Assembly (NCBI RefSeq): GCF_004217615.1
Contig: NZ_SHLD01000001.1
Location: forward strand, 6,324,001 to 6,388,000
Origin: Micromonospora kangleipakensis
GTDB lineage: Bacteria > Actinomycetota > Actinomycetes > Mycobacteriales > Micromonosporaceae
Reading direction: 5' to 3'
DNA: 64,000 nt
Shown: piece by piece, positions 1 to 8,749 of the stretch
Layout: each line of letters begins with the position of its first letter
Position numbering within the stretch: position 1 is the first letter of the stretch
Translations under genes and position numbers: made by a program
The notes under the pieces: generated by a model
The model's input: only the letters and a program-made list of their open reading frames with translations
Told to the model about the DNA's origin: nothing
Database searches by the model: none

Positions 1-2659
1 CCCGGCGGGCCAGGACGGCGGCCTGCTCGGCCAGCGGCGTCGCGCCGAGCCGGGCGGCGAGGTCGGCGGCCTCCGGCACCGCCGCGGCCACCGCGTCCCG
101 CTCCCCGGCCGCGGCGGCCGCCTCGGCCAGCCCGAGCAGCGCCCGGCCCAGCGGGTACGGCTGCCCGGCCGCCCGCCACGCCTCGACCGCCGCCCGCCAG
201 GCCGGCGGCGCCGCGTCGCCGGTCGCCAGGATCGCGGTGACCTGGGCGGCGTGCGCCCGCTCCGCCGGATAGCGGGCGGGCAGGGCGGCGGCCATCGTGG
301 ACACGTCGGCGGCGAGGTCGGCGTCCCCGGCCAGGGCGGCGGCGCGGGCAACGGCGCTGAGCACCGGCCACCCCTCCCGGGGCAGGTCGGGCAGGCGCTC
401 GTCGGCCAGCGCGATACGCGCCGCCTTCACCGCCGCCAGCTTGTCGTCCGCGGCGAGCGCGGCCTCGACGCGCAGCTCGTGCAGCGGCAGCCGGTGGTTG
501 GGCCAGAGGTACGGCCGGGCGAGGAAGGCGAGCGCGCGGCCGACCAGCTCGTCCGCGGCCGGGTGTGCCCGGGCCAGCCGCAGCCCGGCGCGGAGCTGGA
601 GCCAGTGCAGGCCGGACACGCCGGGCGGGTCGATCCGGGCCGCCTCGGCGCAGGCCGCGTCGGCCTCGTCCCAGCGGCCCAGGGCGATCAGCGCCTCGGC
701 CCGGTTCGACAGCAGGTACGCCCCGGTGGAGCGGCTGATCCCGACCCGGCGGGCCTCGCTCACTCCGGCGGCGGCGGCCTGCTCCGACTCGGAGTAGCAG
801 CCCAGCTCGAAGAGCACGTCGGAGAGGTGGACCAGGGCGCTGACCAGGACGGCGGCGTTGCCGGTGGCCCGGGCCGCGGCCTCCGCCCGGCGCAGCTCGG
901 CCAGTCCCAGGTCGGGGGCCTTGTCGGTGCGGCAGAGCAGGGCGATCCGGGTGGGCAGCAGCGCGACGTCCACGCCGATCCGCTCGGCCGCGGCCATCGC
1001 CTCGGCGGCCACCGAGGCGGCCTGCGCCGGATCGATCTTCGCCAGGTGGGCGGCGATGTCGGCGAGCAGTCCGACCCGCTCCGGGCCGTCCGGCACCCCG
1101 GCCGCCAGCCGGTGCGCCTCGCGCAGCTCGGCGGTGCCGTCGCTCTTGCCGAGCAGCGCCAGCAGCCGCCCCCGCCGGTCGAGCAGGCGGGCGGCGCGCA
1201 GCGGCTCGGCGGCGGTGTCCACCTCGGCCAGCGCGGCCCGGGTGAGGGTGACGGCGCGGCTGGAGTCGCCGGCGGTGGTGGCGGCGGACAGGGTCTCCTC
1301 GAGCACCCGGAGGTGGTCCATGCCGAGCCGGTCGGCGGCGTCGGGCACCAGCTCCCACAGCTCCAGCACCCGTTCCAGCAGCCGGCTCTGCTCCGCGTAC
1401 GCGTACCGGTCGGCGGCGGCGCAAGCCGCGGCGCGGGCGGCGACCAGGGCGCGGGGGTGGTCGTGCGCGGCGTACCAGTGGTGGGCGATCTCGGCCGGGG
1501 CGCGACCGGCGGCCACCAGGTGCGGCTGCGCCTCGATCGCGGCGGCGTAGCGGGCGTGCAGCCGGGCGTGCTCGCCGGGGAGCAGCTCGTCGTGGACGGC
1601 CTCGCGGACCAGCGCGTGGCGGAACTCGTAGTCGCCGTCGGGGTCGGCCACCACGAGCTGGGCGGCCACCGCGGCGCGCAGCGCGTCCTCCAGCTCGGAC
1701 TCGGGCAGCCCGGCGACCTCGGCGAGGAGCTGGTGGGCGAAGCGGGTGCCGCCGGCAGCGGCGATGCGCAGCACCCGCTGGGCCGGGTCGGGCAGCCGGT
1801 CGACCCGGGCGAGCAGCAGGTCACGCAGGGTCTCCGGCAGCGCGGCGCAGCCCACCGGGTCGCCCGCGGCGGCCAGCTCCTCGATGAAGAAGGGGTTGCC
1901 CTGGGTCCGGTCGTGCACGTCGTCGACGGCCCGGGGAGCGGGCTCGGCGCCGAGCAGGTCGGCCAGGATGGCGCCGGTGCCGTCCCGGTCGAGCCGGCCC
2001 AGCTCGACGCGTTCGACGCCGCGGGCGCGGTCCAGCTCGGCGAGGAAGGGCCGCAGCGGGTGGCCGCGGTGCAGCTCGTCGGTGCGGTAGGTGCAGATCA
2101 GCAGCAGCCGCGCGGTCCGGGCCGCCCGGACCAGGAAAGCGATCAGGTCCCGGGTGGACCGGTCGGCCCAGTGCAGGTCCTCGATCACCAGGACCAGAGG
2201 CTGCCCGGTGGCGAGCCGCTGGAAGAGGTCAGCGACCAGGTCGAAGAGGTAGCCGCGCGGGGTGTCCGAGACGGGCAGGCCGGTCGGCGCGGCGACCCCG
2301 GCCGGCACCCGGGCCAGCTCCGGCAGCAGCCGGGCGAACTCCGGCTCGTACCCGGAGAAGACGTCCGCGCCGTCGCGGCGCAGCACCTCCCGCAGCGCCG
2401 CGGCGAACGGCGCGAAGGGCAGGCCGGCCTCACCCAGCTCCAGGCACTGGCCGACCAGGACGCGTGCCCCGGCGGTGCTGGCCAGGCCGCCGAACTCCTC
2501 CAGCAGCCGGGTCTTGCCGACGCCGGCCTCGCCGCCGACCAGGACGGTGGTGGGTTCGCCGGCGCGGGCCCGGACGAGCGCGTCGCGCAGCGCCGCCAGC
2601 TCCGGCTGGCGGCCGACGAGGACGGTGCTGGCGGCGCGTGCGGTCACGACACCGAGCAT
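1..2659 (-). CDS. LuxR/MalT-like AAA ATPase regulator, 3' end cut by window
   Basis: Large signal-transduction ATPase, open from an ATG at 2659 to the window edge, so at least 886 residues are visible. It begins with an AAA_16-type start (VLVGRQPELAAL), has Walker A GGEAGVGKT at residues 42-50 and Walker B-like LVLVIEDLHWAD at 155-166. The rest is alanine-rich, helical and TPR-like, as in the LAL/MalT regulators. These normally end in a LuxR helix-turn-helix; that part would lie outside the window, so DNA binding is inferred, not seen. No strong ribosome binding site precedes the ATG and the exact start is uncertain. A small conserved gene lies upstream on the same strand about 285 bases away. 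The target genes cannot be told from this window. Confidence 0.8.
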   Translation of the reverse strand, partial: MLGVVTARAASTVLVGRQPELAALRDALVRARAGEPTTVLVGGEAGVGKTRLLEEFGGLASTAGARVLVGQCLELGEAGLPFAPFAAALREVLRRDGADVFSGYEPEFARLLPELARVPAGVAAPTGLPVSDTPRGYLFDLVADLFQRLATGQPLVLVIEDLHWADRSTRDLIAFLVRAARTARLLLICTYRTDELHRGHPLRPFLAELDRARGVERVELGRLDRDGTGAILADLLGAEPAPRAVDDVHDRTQGNPFFIEELAAAGDPVGCAALPETLRDLLLARVDRLPDPAQRVLRIAAAGGTRFAHQLLAEVAGLPESELEDALRAAVAAQLVVADPDGDYEFRHALVREAVHDELLPGEHARLHARYAAAIEAQPHLVAAGRAPAEIAHHWYAAHDHPRALVAARAAACAAADRYAYAEQSRLLERVLELWELVPDAADRLGMDHLRVLEETLSAATTAGDSSRAVTLTRAALAEVDTAAEPLRAARLLDRRGRLLALLGKSDGTAELREAHRLAAGVPDGPERVGLLADIAAHLAKIDPAQAASVAAEAMAAAERIGVDVALLPTRIALLCRTDKAPDLGLAELRRAEAAARATGNAAVLVSALVHLSDVLFELGCYSESEQAAAAGVSEARRVGISRSTGAYLLSNRAEALIALGRWDEADAACAEAARIDPPGVSGLHWLQLRAGLRLARAHPAADELVGRALAFLARPYLWPNHRLPLHELRVEAALAADDKLAAVKAARIALADERLPDLPREGWPVLSAVARAAALAGDADLAADVSTMAAALPARYPAERAHAAQVTAILATGDAAPPAWRAAVEAWRAAGQPYPLGRALLGLAEAAAAAGERDAVAAAVPEAADLAARLGATPLAEQAAVLARR

Positions 2660-2943
2660 GCCATGACCGCCGCCCGCGGCGGCCCCGCCGACCGGCCGGT
2701 CCCCGGGCCGTTCGCCGGTGCCGGCGGGCGCCGGGCCGGCCGGCGACCGGTCGACGGTGGAGGCCGGCCGGGGCGGCGGGCCGTCGGCGTTCGCCGGGCC
2801 CGGACCGGCCGCCCCCGTGGCGGCCGGTCGGGCGTTCCGGTCGACCGCCGCCGAGCCGCCCGGCCTCGTCGGGCCGGGGCCGGTGGGCGCCCCCGGCGCG
2901 GGGGCGCCCCCGCCGGCGGCCGGCGTCGGCAGCGCGGTGGCGG

Positions 2944-3114
2944 TCACCGGCGGGTGTCGACGGCGCGGGCGGTGTGGGTGCGCCGGCTCAGCCAGCCGCG
3001 CGGGTGGCGGCGGGGCAGCGCCCGGGCGAGCCGGTCCGCTGCCGCGTCGGCCTGCAGCTCGGAGGCGTGCGTACGGTGGATGGTGAGCAGGAAGTCTGCG
3101 TCGTTGCCGAACAT
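2944..3114 (-). CDS. small conserved actinobacterial protein, function unknown
   Basis: Protein of 56 residues beginning MFGNDADFLLTIHRTHASEL, with a basic, arginine-rich C-terminal half. I chose the ATG at 3114 because AGGGGAA lies just upstream at good spacing; an in-frame extension of 15 codons has no such site. Short proteins that begin in this way (MFGN..DFLL..H..RA.EL) recur in Micromonosporaceae from memory, but I know no function for them. It has no signal peptide or membrane segment. It lies in its own promoter region, divergent from the DUF4191 gene. Confidence 0.6.
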   Translation of the reverse strand: MFGNDADFLLTIHRTHASELQADAAADRLARALPRRHPRGWLSRRTHTARAVDTRR

Positions 3115-3331
3115 CTCGGTTCCCCTGTCGTGCGGTGTCGTTTCGCTGTCGAGATTCACTTTCCGCGCGAAGGTGGCCCCGGGGCATGGGTCCGCCGCCT
3201 GATCTTCACCCCCTCCCCCTCCTTACCGAGGGGCCTCAGCGGCCGGGTGGCGACGTAAGGTACTCAGCCCGCCGGGCGGAGGGGCCGGCCGCGGATCAAC
3301 GGGGCGGGCGCGGACCACTAGACTCTTCGGC

Positions 3332-4021
3332 ATGGCAAAGCCCCAGGAGAAGGTCTCGTTCGGCCAGCGGCTGAAGCAGATCGGGATGGTGTTCCAGTTC
3401 ACCGCCAAGCAGGACCGGTGGTTCGCGCCGCTGACCGCCGCGGCGGTGCTGATCCCGCTCGCGCTCACCGTGGTCGCGGTGATCCTCTGGGGCTGGATCT
3501 GGCTGCCGATCGGCATCCTGTTCATCCTGCTCGCCGTGCTGATCGTGCTGAACCTGCGGTCCAACAAGGCGATGATGAACGCCGCCGAGGGCCAGCCGGG
3601 CGCGGCGGCGCAGATCATGGAGAGCATGCGCGGCGACTGGCGGGTGACGCCGGCGGTCAGCTCCACCACCCAGATGGACATGGTGCACCTGGTGATCGGC
3701 CGCCCCGGCGTGATCCTGCTGGCGGAGGGAAACCCGCAGCGGGTGCGCGGCCTGCTGGGCCAGGAGAAGCGCCGGCTGGCCAAGGTGATCGGCTCCGCCC
3801 CGCTGCACGACTACGTGATCGGCCAGGGCGAGGGTGAGCTGCCGATCCGCAAGCTGCGGATGACCCTGATGCGGCTGCCCCGCTCGCTGGCCCCCAAGGA
3901 CGTCAACGCCCTGGACAAGCGACTCAAGGCGCTCACCGCCCGCCCGCAAATGCCCAAGGGCGCGATCCCCAAGAACATGCGCCCCCCACGCGGCGCCTTC
4001 CGCCAGACCCGGGGCCGCTAA
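3332..4021 (+). CDS. DUF4191 family membrane protein
   Basis: Protein of 229 residues with two adjacent transmembrane segments near residues 30-75 (ending in a run like LPIGILFILLAVLIVLNL) and a cytoplasmic C-terminal domain of about 150 residues ending in a basic tail. This matches DUF4191, an actinobacterial family of unknown function. The family sits beside lipA and glnA1 in many Actinomycetota (in Mycobacterium tuberculosis next to an RDD protein and glnA1), and the same neighbours occur here. It is convergent with the RDD gene and shares a strong hairpin terminator with it. Length is usual for the family. Confidence 0.85.
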   Translation: MAKPQEKVSFGQRLKQIGMVFQFTAKQDRWFAPLTAAAVLIPLALTVVAVILWGWIWLPIGILFILLAVLIVLNLRSNKAMMNAAEGQPGAAAQIMESMRGDWRVTPAVSSTTQMDMVHLVIGRPGVILLAEGNPQRVRGLLGQEKRRLAKVIGSAPLHDYVIGQGEGELPIRKLRMTLMRLPRSLAPKDVNALDKRLKALTARPQMPKGAIPKNMRPPRGAFRQTRGR

Positions 4022-4040
4022 CCCCCCGTCTTACGCGCGA

Positions 4041-4070
4041 AAGAGCCGGGCCCTGACGGGCCCGGCTCTT
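4041..4070. terminator. bidirectional hairpin terminator
   Basis: A perfect 13-bp stem (AAGAGCCGGGCCC with its complement) with a 4-base loop TGAC lies 20 bases after the DUF4191 stop codon and faces the convergent RDD gene. There is no long U-tract, which is usual for actinobacterial terminators. Confidence 0.85.
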
Positions 4071-4101
4071 CTCGTCCCGCGCCCCCGCACCCTCTCCCCG
4101 T

Positions 4102-4171
4102 CGATCTTGCGGTTGGGGCCCGGACTCTGTCCCGTTTCGCGCCTTTGGTCCGGGCCGCAAGTGCAAGATCG
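4102..4171. repeat. imperfect palindromic intergenic element (23-bp arms)
   Basis: Left arm 4102-4124 begins CGATCTTGCGGTTGG and the right arm 4149-4171 ends GTGCAAGATCG. The arms pair at 20 of 23 positions around a 24-base centre. It lies between the convergent DUF4191 and RDD genes, beyond the terminator. It resembles a REP/MITE-like dispersed palindrome; no second copy was noticed in this window. Confidence 0.6.
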
Positions 4172-4187
4172 CGGGGGTGAAGGGGGG

Positions 4188-4601
4188 TCAGGGGCGGGGG
4201 GCGGGGGTGATGACGGAGTTGGTGAGGCGGTCGTGGAGGCCGCGGCGGTGTTCGTCCATGATCAGGGCGGGGACGACCAGGGCGAGCAGGAGGCCGCGGA
4301 ACAGGGCGCGGACCAGGCCGATCCGGCCGCCGTCGGACCAGGCGACGCAGCGGATCCGGGTGATGTACATCCCGGGGGTCTGGGCGAAGAGGCCGAGGAA
4401 GAAGCCGTACTCCAGGACGAGGACCAGCACCGGGGCCCAGCCGTCGCGGACCGGGTCGGCGAAGAACCTGGACGCCAGCAGGCAGAGCACCCAGTCGATG
4501 ACCAGCGCGCCGAAGCGGCGACCGAGGCTCGGCGGGGTGAAGTCGGGGTCTGTGGCGGGCGGCGCCGGCGCCGGGGCATTCGGGTTGGTCACAGCGGTCA
4601 A
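4188..4601 (-). CDS. RDD family membrane protein
   Basis: Protein of 137 residues. After a proline/alanine-rich N-terminus it has the RDD signature (SLGRRFGALVIDWVLCLLAS), further membrane segments around residues 58-75 and 95-112, the motif PGMYITRIRC, and a closing HDRLTNSVI segment that is typical of RDD proteins. The role is unknown; family members have been linked to transport. It is divergent from glnA1 and convergent with DUF4191, the conserved actinobacterial arrangement. Confidence 0.88.
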   Translation of the reverse strand: MTAVTNPNAPAPAPPATDPDFTPPSLGRRFGALVIDWVLCLLASRFFADPVRDGWAPVLVLVLEYGFFLGLFAQTPGMYITRIRCVAWSDGGRIGLVRALFRGLLLALVVPALIMDEHRRGLHDRLTNSVITPAPRP

Positions 4602-4751
4602 GGGTAGCCAGCGGCGGGGGCGGGTCCGGATGCGCTCTCCCCGTCAAATCGGACCAAGGGTGTCAATTGGCGCGACACCCCTTACAGCCGGTATGGTCCG
4701 AACGGAGAACCAGAGGTGACTGAGCGGCCGGGATGACGCTCCGCGAGGGAC

Positions 4752-4789
4752 GTAACACGGCGGAAACAGGGGAGACACCGCCGGGCAAC
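4752..4789 (+). promoter_or_regulatory. two tandem GlnR-type boxes upstream of glnA1
   Basis: Four 5-base half-sites follow each other at an exact 11-base period: GTAAC 4752-4756, GAAAC 4763-4767, GACAC 4774-4778 and GCAAC 4785-4789, each separated by 6 bases. The first pair fits the published actinobacterial GlnR consensus gTnAC-n6-GaAAC exactly; the second pair is weaker. The array ends 58 bases before the glnA1 GTG start. An inverted repeat GGGTGTC/GACACCC at 4658-4680 lies further upstream. Confidence 0.75.
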
Positions 4790-4847
4790 CGCACGGTCAT
4801 AGCGTCGCCAGGAGCCTAGCCACCCCGTGGACGTGCCAGGAGGACGT

Positions 4848-6272
4848 GTGTTCGCCAATCCCGAGGAACTCCTGCGATACCTCAAGAACGAGGACGTGAA
4901 GTTCGTCGACGTACGTTTCTGTGACCTGCCCGGCGTGATGCAGCACTTCAATCTGCCGGTCGAGTCCGTCGACGACGCACTCTTCACCGACGGCCTCGCG
5001 TTCGACGGCTCGTCGATCCGTGGCTTCCAGGCGATCCACGAGTCGGACATGCTCCTGCTCCCGGACGTCGCGACCGCCTTCATCGACCCGTTCCGCGCGC
5101 AGAAGACCCTCGCGCTGAACTTCTTCATCCACGACCCGTTCACCCGCGAGGCGTACTCCCGGGACCCGCGGAACGTGGCGAAGAAGGCCGAGGCCTACCT
5201 GGCGGCGAGCGGCATCGCCGACACCGCGTACTTCGGCGCCGAGGCGGAGTTCTACATCTTCGACTCGATCCGCCACGAGACCTCCGCGCACCAGTCGTTC
5301 TACTACATCGACTCGATCGAGGGCGCCTGGAACTCCGGCCGGGAGGAGGAGGGCGGCAACCGCGGCTACAAGACCGCGTACAAGGGCGGCTACTTCCCGG
5401 TGCCGCCGGTGGACCACTACGCCGACCTGCGTGACTCGATCGTGCGGCGCCTGGTCGACACCGGGTTCACCGTGGAGCGCTCGCACCACGAGGTGGGCAC
5501 CGCCGGCCAGTCGGAGATCAACTACAAGTTCTCCACCCTGCTGCACTCCGCCGACCAGCTCCAGCTCTTCAAGTACATCGTGAAGAACGAGGCGTGGGCC
5601 AACGGCAAGACCGCGACGTTCATGCCGAAGCCGCTCTTTGGCGACAACGGCTCCGGCATGCACACCCACCAGAGCCTCTGGCTGAACGGCGAGCCGCTGT
5701 TCTACGACGAGACCGGCTACGCTGGCCTGTCGGACACCGCCCGCTGGTACATCGGCGGCCTGCTGCACCACGCGCCGTCGCTGCTCGCCTTCACCAACCC
5801 GACGGTCAACTCGTACCGCCGCCTGGTGCCGGGCTTCGAGGCGCCGGTCAACCTGGTCTACTCGCAGCGCAACCGGTCCGCCTGCACCCGCATCCCGGTC
5901 ACCGGCAGCAACCCGAAGGCCAAGCGGGTCGAGTTCCGGGTGCCGGACCCGTCCAGCAACCCGTACCTCGCCTTCTCGGCGATGATGATGGCCGGCCTGG
6001 ACGGCATCAAGAACAAGATCGAGCCGCCGGCGCCGATCGACAAGGACCTGTACGACCTGCCGCCGGAGGAGTGGGGCGACGTCAAGCAGGTCCCGGGCTC
6101 GCTGCCCGAGGTGCTCACCGCGCTCGAGGCCGACCACGACTACCTGCTCGACGGCGGTGTGTTCACCCCGGACCTCATCTCGACCTGGGTGGGTTGGAAG
6201 CGGGCCAACGAGGTCGACCCGGTGCGCCTGCGCCCGACCCCGCACGAGTTCGCCATGTACTTCGACTGCTGA
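4848..6272 (+). CDS. glnA: glutamine synthetase type I, GlnA1
   Basis: Makes glutamine from glutamate, ammonia and ATP; the main ammonium-assimilating enzyme, a cytoplasmic dodecamer. The 474-residue protein starts [17 protein letters not shown] and carries the family motifs, including NGSGMHTH and the adenylylation segment [10 protein letters not shown] with Tyr402, the site GlnE modifies. I took the GTG at 4848 because CAGGAGG lies 4 bases upstream; this gives the usual GlnA1 length and N-terminus. Regulation is visible at two levels: tandem GlnR-type boxes upstream, and a conserved modification tyrosine with glnE 6 kb away. A strong hairpin follows the stop. Confidence 0.97.
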   Translation: MFANPEELLRYLKNEDVKFVDVRFCDLPGVMQHFNLPVESVDDALFTDGLAFDGSSIRGFQAIHESDMLLLPDVATAFIDPFRAQKTLALNFFIHDPFTREAYSRDPRNVAKKAEAYLAASGIADTAYFGAEAEFYIFDSIRHETSAHQSFYYIDSIEGAWNSGREEEGGNRGYKTAYKGGYFPVPPVDHYADLRDSIVRRLVDTGFTVERSHHEVGTAGQSEINYKFSTLLHSADQLQLFKYIVKNEAWANGKTATFMPKPLFGDNGSGMHTHQSLWLNGEPLFYDETGYAGLSDTARWYIGGLLHHAPSLLAFTNPTVNSYRRLVPGFEAPVNLVYSQRNRSACTRIPVTGSNPKAKRVEFRVPDPSSNPYLAFSAMMMAGLDGIKNKIEPPAPIDKDLYDLPPEEWGDVKQVPGSLPEVLTALEADHDYLLDGGVFTPDLISTWVGWKRANEVDPVRLRPTPHEFAMYFDC

Positions 6273-6290
6273 CCAGCTCCACCAGCACCC

Positions 6291-6328
6291 GGCCGGGCCG
6301 GCTCCGCGACAGCGGGGCCGGCCCGGCC
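6291..6328. terminator. hairpin terminator between glnA1 and the SRPBCC gene
   Basis: Twelve-base arms GGCCGGGCCGGC (6291-6302) and GCCGGCCCGGCC (6317-6328) with a 14-base loop lie 18 bases after the glnA1 stop and just beyond the end of the convergent SRPBCC gene. Confidence 0.8.
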
Positions 6329-6342
6329 ATTTCGTGCTCCCG

Positions 6343-6807
6343 TCAGCGGGCGAGCAGCGCGTCCAGCTTGGTGAAGGAGCTGCCCCAGCCCTCCTCGGCG
6401 TCCGCCCGGACGGCCGGGTCGAACGGGCCCTGCCGCAGCACCAGCCGGGTCTTGCCGCCGGGCTCCTCGTGGAACTCCAGCCGCACGGTCAGCCGCGTGC
6501 CGTCGGGGAACCCGGGGACGCCCTTGACCTCCTCGTAGCCGACCAGCAGCTCGTTCTCGACCACCTCGCTGAAGGTGCCGTCGGCCGGGGACGTCATGCT
6601 CGGGTCGGCGTCATTGACCATGGTGAAGCGCTGGTGTCCACCGACCCGGGCGTCGATGTCGACGGTGTCCCGGGGCACCGACCAGCCGACCGGGCCGAAC
6701 CACTGGGCGAGCTGGTCCGGGTCGGTGAACGCGCGGTAGACCAGCTCGCGCGGGGCGTCGAAGACGCGGGTGATGACGAGCTCCTGGGCCGCCGTGGTCT
6801 CGCTCAT
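6343..6807 (-). CDS. SRPBCC / AHSA1 family protein
   Basis: Protein of 154 residues with the START-like fold signature of the AHSA1 (activator of Hsp90 ATPase homologue) family: ITRVFDAPRELVYRAFTDPDQLAQWFGP near the start, split here only for description, and a C-terminal helix EEGWGSSFTKLDALL. Bacterial members are soluble ligand-binding proteins of mostly unknown substrate. It lies 16 bases downstream of an ArsR-type repressor gene on the same strand. This ArsR-SRPBCC pairing is very common and suggests that the regulator controls this gene. Confidence 0.88.
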   Translation of the reverse strand: MSETTAAQELVITRVFDAPRELVYRAFTDPDQLAQWFGPVGWSVPRDTVDIDARVGGHQRFTMVNDADPSMTSPADGTFSEVVENELLVGYEEVKGVPGFPDGTRLTVRLEFHEEPGGKTRLVLRQGPFDPAVRADAEEGWGSSFTKLDALLAR

Positions 6808-6823
6808 GGTGCTGTCCTCTCTG

Positions 6824-7180
6824 TCACTGCTCGTGCTGCTCGGCCTGTGCCTGCATCCGCTTGAGGTGTGCGTCGAGCCGGTCGAAGTTCGTGTCCCAGA
6901 ACTGCCGGTAGCGCTCCATCCAGGCCGTCGCCTCGCGAAGCGGCTCGGGGTTGAGACTGCTGGAGCGCCACTGGGCGCTGCGGGCCCGGGTGATCAACCC
7001 GGCGTTCTCCAGCACCTTGAGGTGCCGCGAGATGGCCGGGAGGCTGATCGCGAACGGCTCGGCGAGCTCCGTGACGGTGGCGTCGCCCTCGGCCAGCCGG
7101 GCCAGGATCGCCCGGCGGGTGGGGTCCGCCAGCGCCGCGAAGATGACGCTGAGCCGATCGTCTGCCACTTTCGTAACCAC
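6824..7180 (-). CDS. ArsR family winged-helix repressor
   Basis: Protein of 118 residues with a winged helix of the ArsR family: FAALADPTRRAILARL followed by ISLPAISRHLKVLENAGLI as the recognition region. It has no cysteine metal site of the ArsR/CadC type, so it is probably not a metal sensor; members paired with AHSA1 proteins are generally metal-free. The GTG at 7180 gives the full frame. A second GTG at 7168 has a better ribosome binding site (GAGGTGG, 8 bases upstream), so the protein may start at MADDRLS. A palindrome directly upstream suggests autoregulation. Confidence 0.88.
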   Translation of the reverse strand: MVTKVADDRLSVIFAALADPTRRAILARLAEGDATVTELAEPFAISLPAISRHLKVLENAGLITRARSAQWRSSSLNPEPLREATAWMERYRQFWDTNFDRLDAHLKRMQAQAEQHEQ

Positions 7181-7182
7181 CT

Positions 7183-7194
7183 CGTTAATTAACG
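7183..7194. promoter_or_regulatory. palindromic operator candidate for the ArsR gene
   Basis: CGTTAATTAACG is a perfect 12-bp AT-rich palindrome in a GC-rich background, directly in front of the ArsR start. A related half-site GCGTTAAACG follows at 7199-7208. Position and symmetry fit autorepression; binding is inferred. Confidence 0.6.
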
Positions 7195-7246
7195 GATGCG
7201 TTAAACGTATGCCGATCGGGGCCCGCCGTCAAGCACTTCGCCCCGA

Positions 7247-8743
7247 TCAGGCCGGGCGCGCGCGTCGGGCCAGCGCCACCCGGACCGCCCACACCCCGAG
7301 CGCCACCACCAGGGCGGTCATCGCGATCGCGCCCGGGGCCTTGGTGAACCGGGCCAGGTTGGTGCCGTCCGGCAGGGCGAGGAAGCAGACCACCGCGCAG
7401 GGCAGCACGAACCAGGTCGTCCGCGCCACCGGAACCGTGGCCACCGACAGCACGGCCAGCGGCCAGGTGGCGTACCAGGGGTGGAAGACCGGGGCGAGCA
7501 GCACGGTGGCGGCCAACGCCAGGCCCGCCCCGGTCAGGGCCACCCGGGGCCGGGCGGCGGCCAGCCAGGCCACCCGCTGCCGTACGTCGTTCAGCCGTCG
7601 CAGCGCCGACCAGGCCCACCACCAGAGCGCGACGAGCAGCACCGTCAGCACCAGCAGCGCGACCAGGCGGGCCACCGGCACCGCGTGCGGCTCCCGACCG
7701 ACCAGCGCACCGGCGTAGTCGACGACGAAGCCCACCGCGGTCGGCGGCGAGGTCCACTGCTCCGAGTCGCCGCTGCGGGCCAGCCCACCCACCCAGCCGA
7801 CGCCGAGCCCGGTGACCAGGGAGGTGACCAGCAGTGCGCCGACCACTCCCCCGGCCAGCCAGGCCGCGGCCCGCAGCAGCGCGCGCGGCGTGTAGTGGCC
7901 CAGCACCGCGGCGAGCGCCGCGAACGGGAGCACCACCACCGCGACCGCCTTCACCGCCACCGCCAGCCCGAGCAGCACCCCGGCCACCAGCAGCGCCCGC
8001 GGCCCGCCGGGCCGGCGGACCAGCACCAGCAGGCCGAACAGGAGCAGGCCGAGCAGCAGCGCGTCGTTGTGCGCGCCGGCGACCAGATGCACGCCGACCA
8101 GCGGGCAGGCCAGCGCCAGCCAGGCCGCCCGCCGGGTCGGCACGCCGACGGCCCGGGCCAGCCCGGGCAGGCAGAGCGCGGCCAGCAGCAGCCCCGCCAC
8201 CGCGAGGACCCGCAGCAGCACGACCGCCCCGACCAGACCACCGCCGAGCGCGACCGCCAGCCCGGCCAGCAGCACGAAGAACGGCCCGTACGGCGCCGGG
8301 GTGTCCCGCCAGAGCGGCGGCACCGCGTCCGTCCACGGGCAGCCGGCCGCCGCCACCCCGACCCGGTACGGATCGGCGCCGTGCGTCCACGACCAGCCCT
8401 GGCAGACGTACGAGTAGACGTCGCGGCTGCCCAGCGGCGGCGCGGCCAGCAGCGGCAGCAGCCAGAGCCCGGCGGTCAGGTACGCCCACCGGGTCGACGG
8501 CGCGCCCCGCCGCAGCGCCCACCAGGCGCCCACCAGCAGGACCGTGCCGACCAGCCAGCAGCCGAGGACCAGCGGCCCGTGCGGGCCGCGCCAGATGCCG
8601 ACCGGGGTGGTGGCGGGGGCGTCGGGCAGCGCCCCGCCGAGCCAGCCGGCGACGGTCAGCAGGGTCGCCCCGACCAGGCCGGCGTACCGCGCGGACCGGG
8701 CTCGTCCGGGCCGGTCGGCCGCGTCCGGATCGGCCACCGGCAC
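7247..8743 (-). CDS. MptB-like alpha-1,6-mannosyltransferase (GT-C), copy 2
   Basis: Protein of 498 residues with about a dozen membrane segments. It carries the MptB/GT-C landmarks: PPLGSRDVYSYVCQG at about 100-115, HGADPYRVG, an APYGPFF motif, HLVAGAHNDA, and the late VFHPWYATWPLAVL. MptB-type enzymes add mannose from polyprenol-phosphomannose to the growing alpha-1,6 mannan core of lipomannan-like glycolipids on the outer membrane face. It directly follows a second MptB-like gene with only 6 bases between, so the two are a tandem paralogue pair in one transcript. The identity of the sugar is inferred from the family. The track of membrane segments is continuous; no frame damage seen. Confidence 0.85.
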   Translation of the reverse strand: MPVADPDAADRPGRARSARYAGLVGATLLTVAGWLGGALPDAPATTPVGIWRGPHGPLVLGCWLVGTVLLVGAWWALRRGAPSTRWAYLTAGLWLLPLLAAPPLGSRDVYSYVCQGWSWTHGADPYRVGVAAAGCPWTDAVPPLWRDTPAPYGPFFVLLAGLAVALGGGLVGAVVLLRVLAVAGLLLAALCLPGLARAVGVPTRRAAWLALACPLVGVHLVAGAHNDALLLGLLLFGLLVLVRRPGGPRALLVAGVLLGLAVAVKAVAVVVLPFAALAAVLGHYTPRALLRAAAWLAGGVVGALLVTSLVTGLGVGWVGGLARSGDSEQWTSPPTAVGFVVDYAGALVGREPHAVPVARLVALLVLTVLLVALWWWAWSALRRLNDVRQRVAWLAAARPRVALTGAGLALAATVLLAPVFHPWYATWPLAVLSVATVPVARTTWFVLPCAVVCFLALPDGTNLARFTKAPGAIAMTALVVALGVWAVRVALARRARPA

Positions 8744-8749
8744 CTCTCC

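Noticed and set aside
251..3202. Very long plus-strand frame of 983 codons opposite the LuxR/MalT-like gene
   Set aside because: Gly/Gln/Arg-rich text without any domain; it is the mirror of a real gene with Walker motifs on the minus strand, a normal effect of high GC.
4658..4680. GGGTGTC/GACACCC inverted repeat upstream of glnA1 as a riboswitch or terminator
   Set aside because: Only 7 bp and no further structure; kept as a note in the promoter region only.
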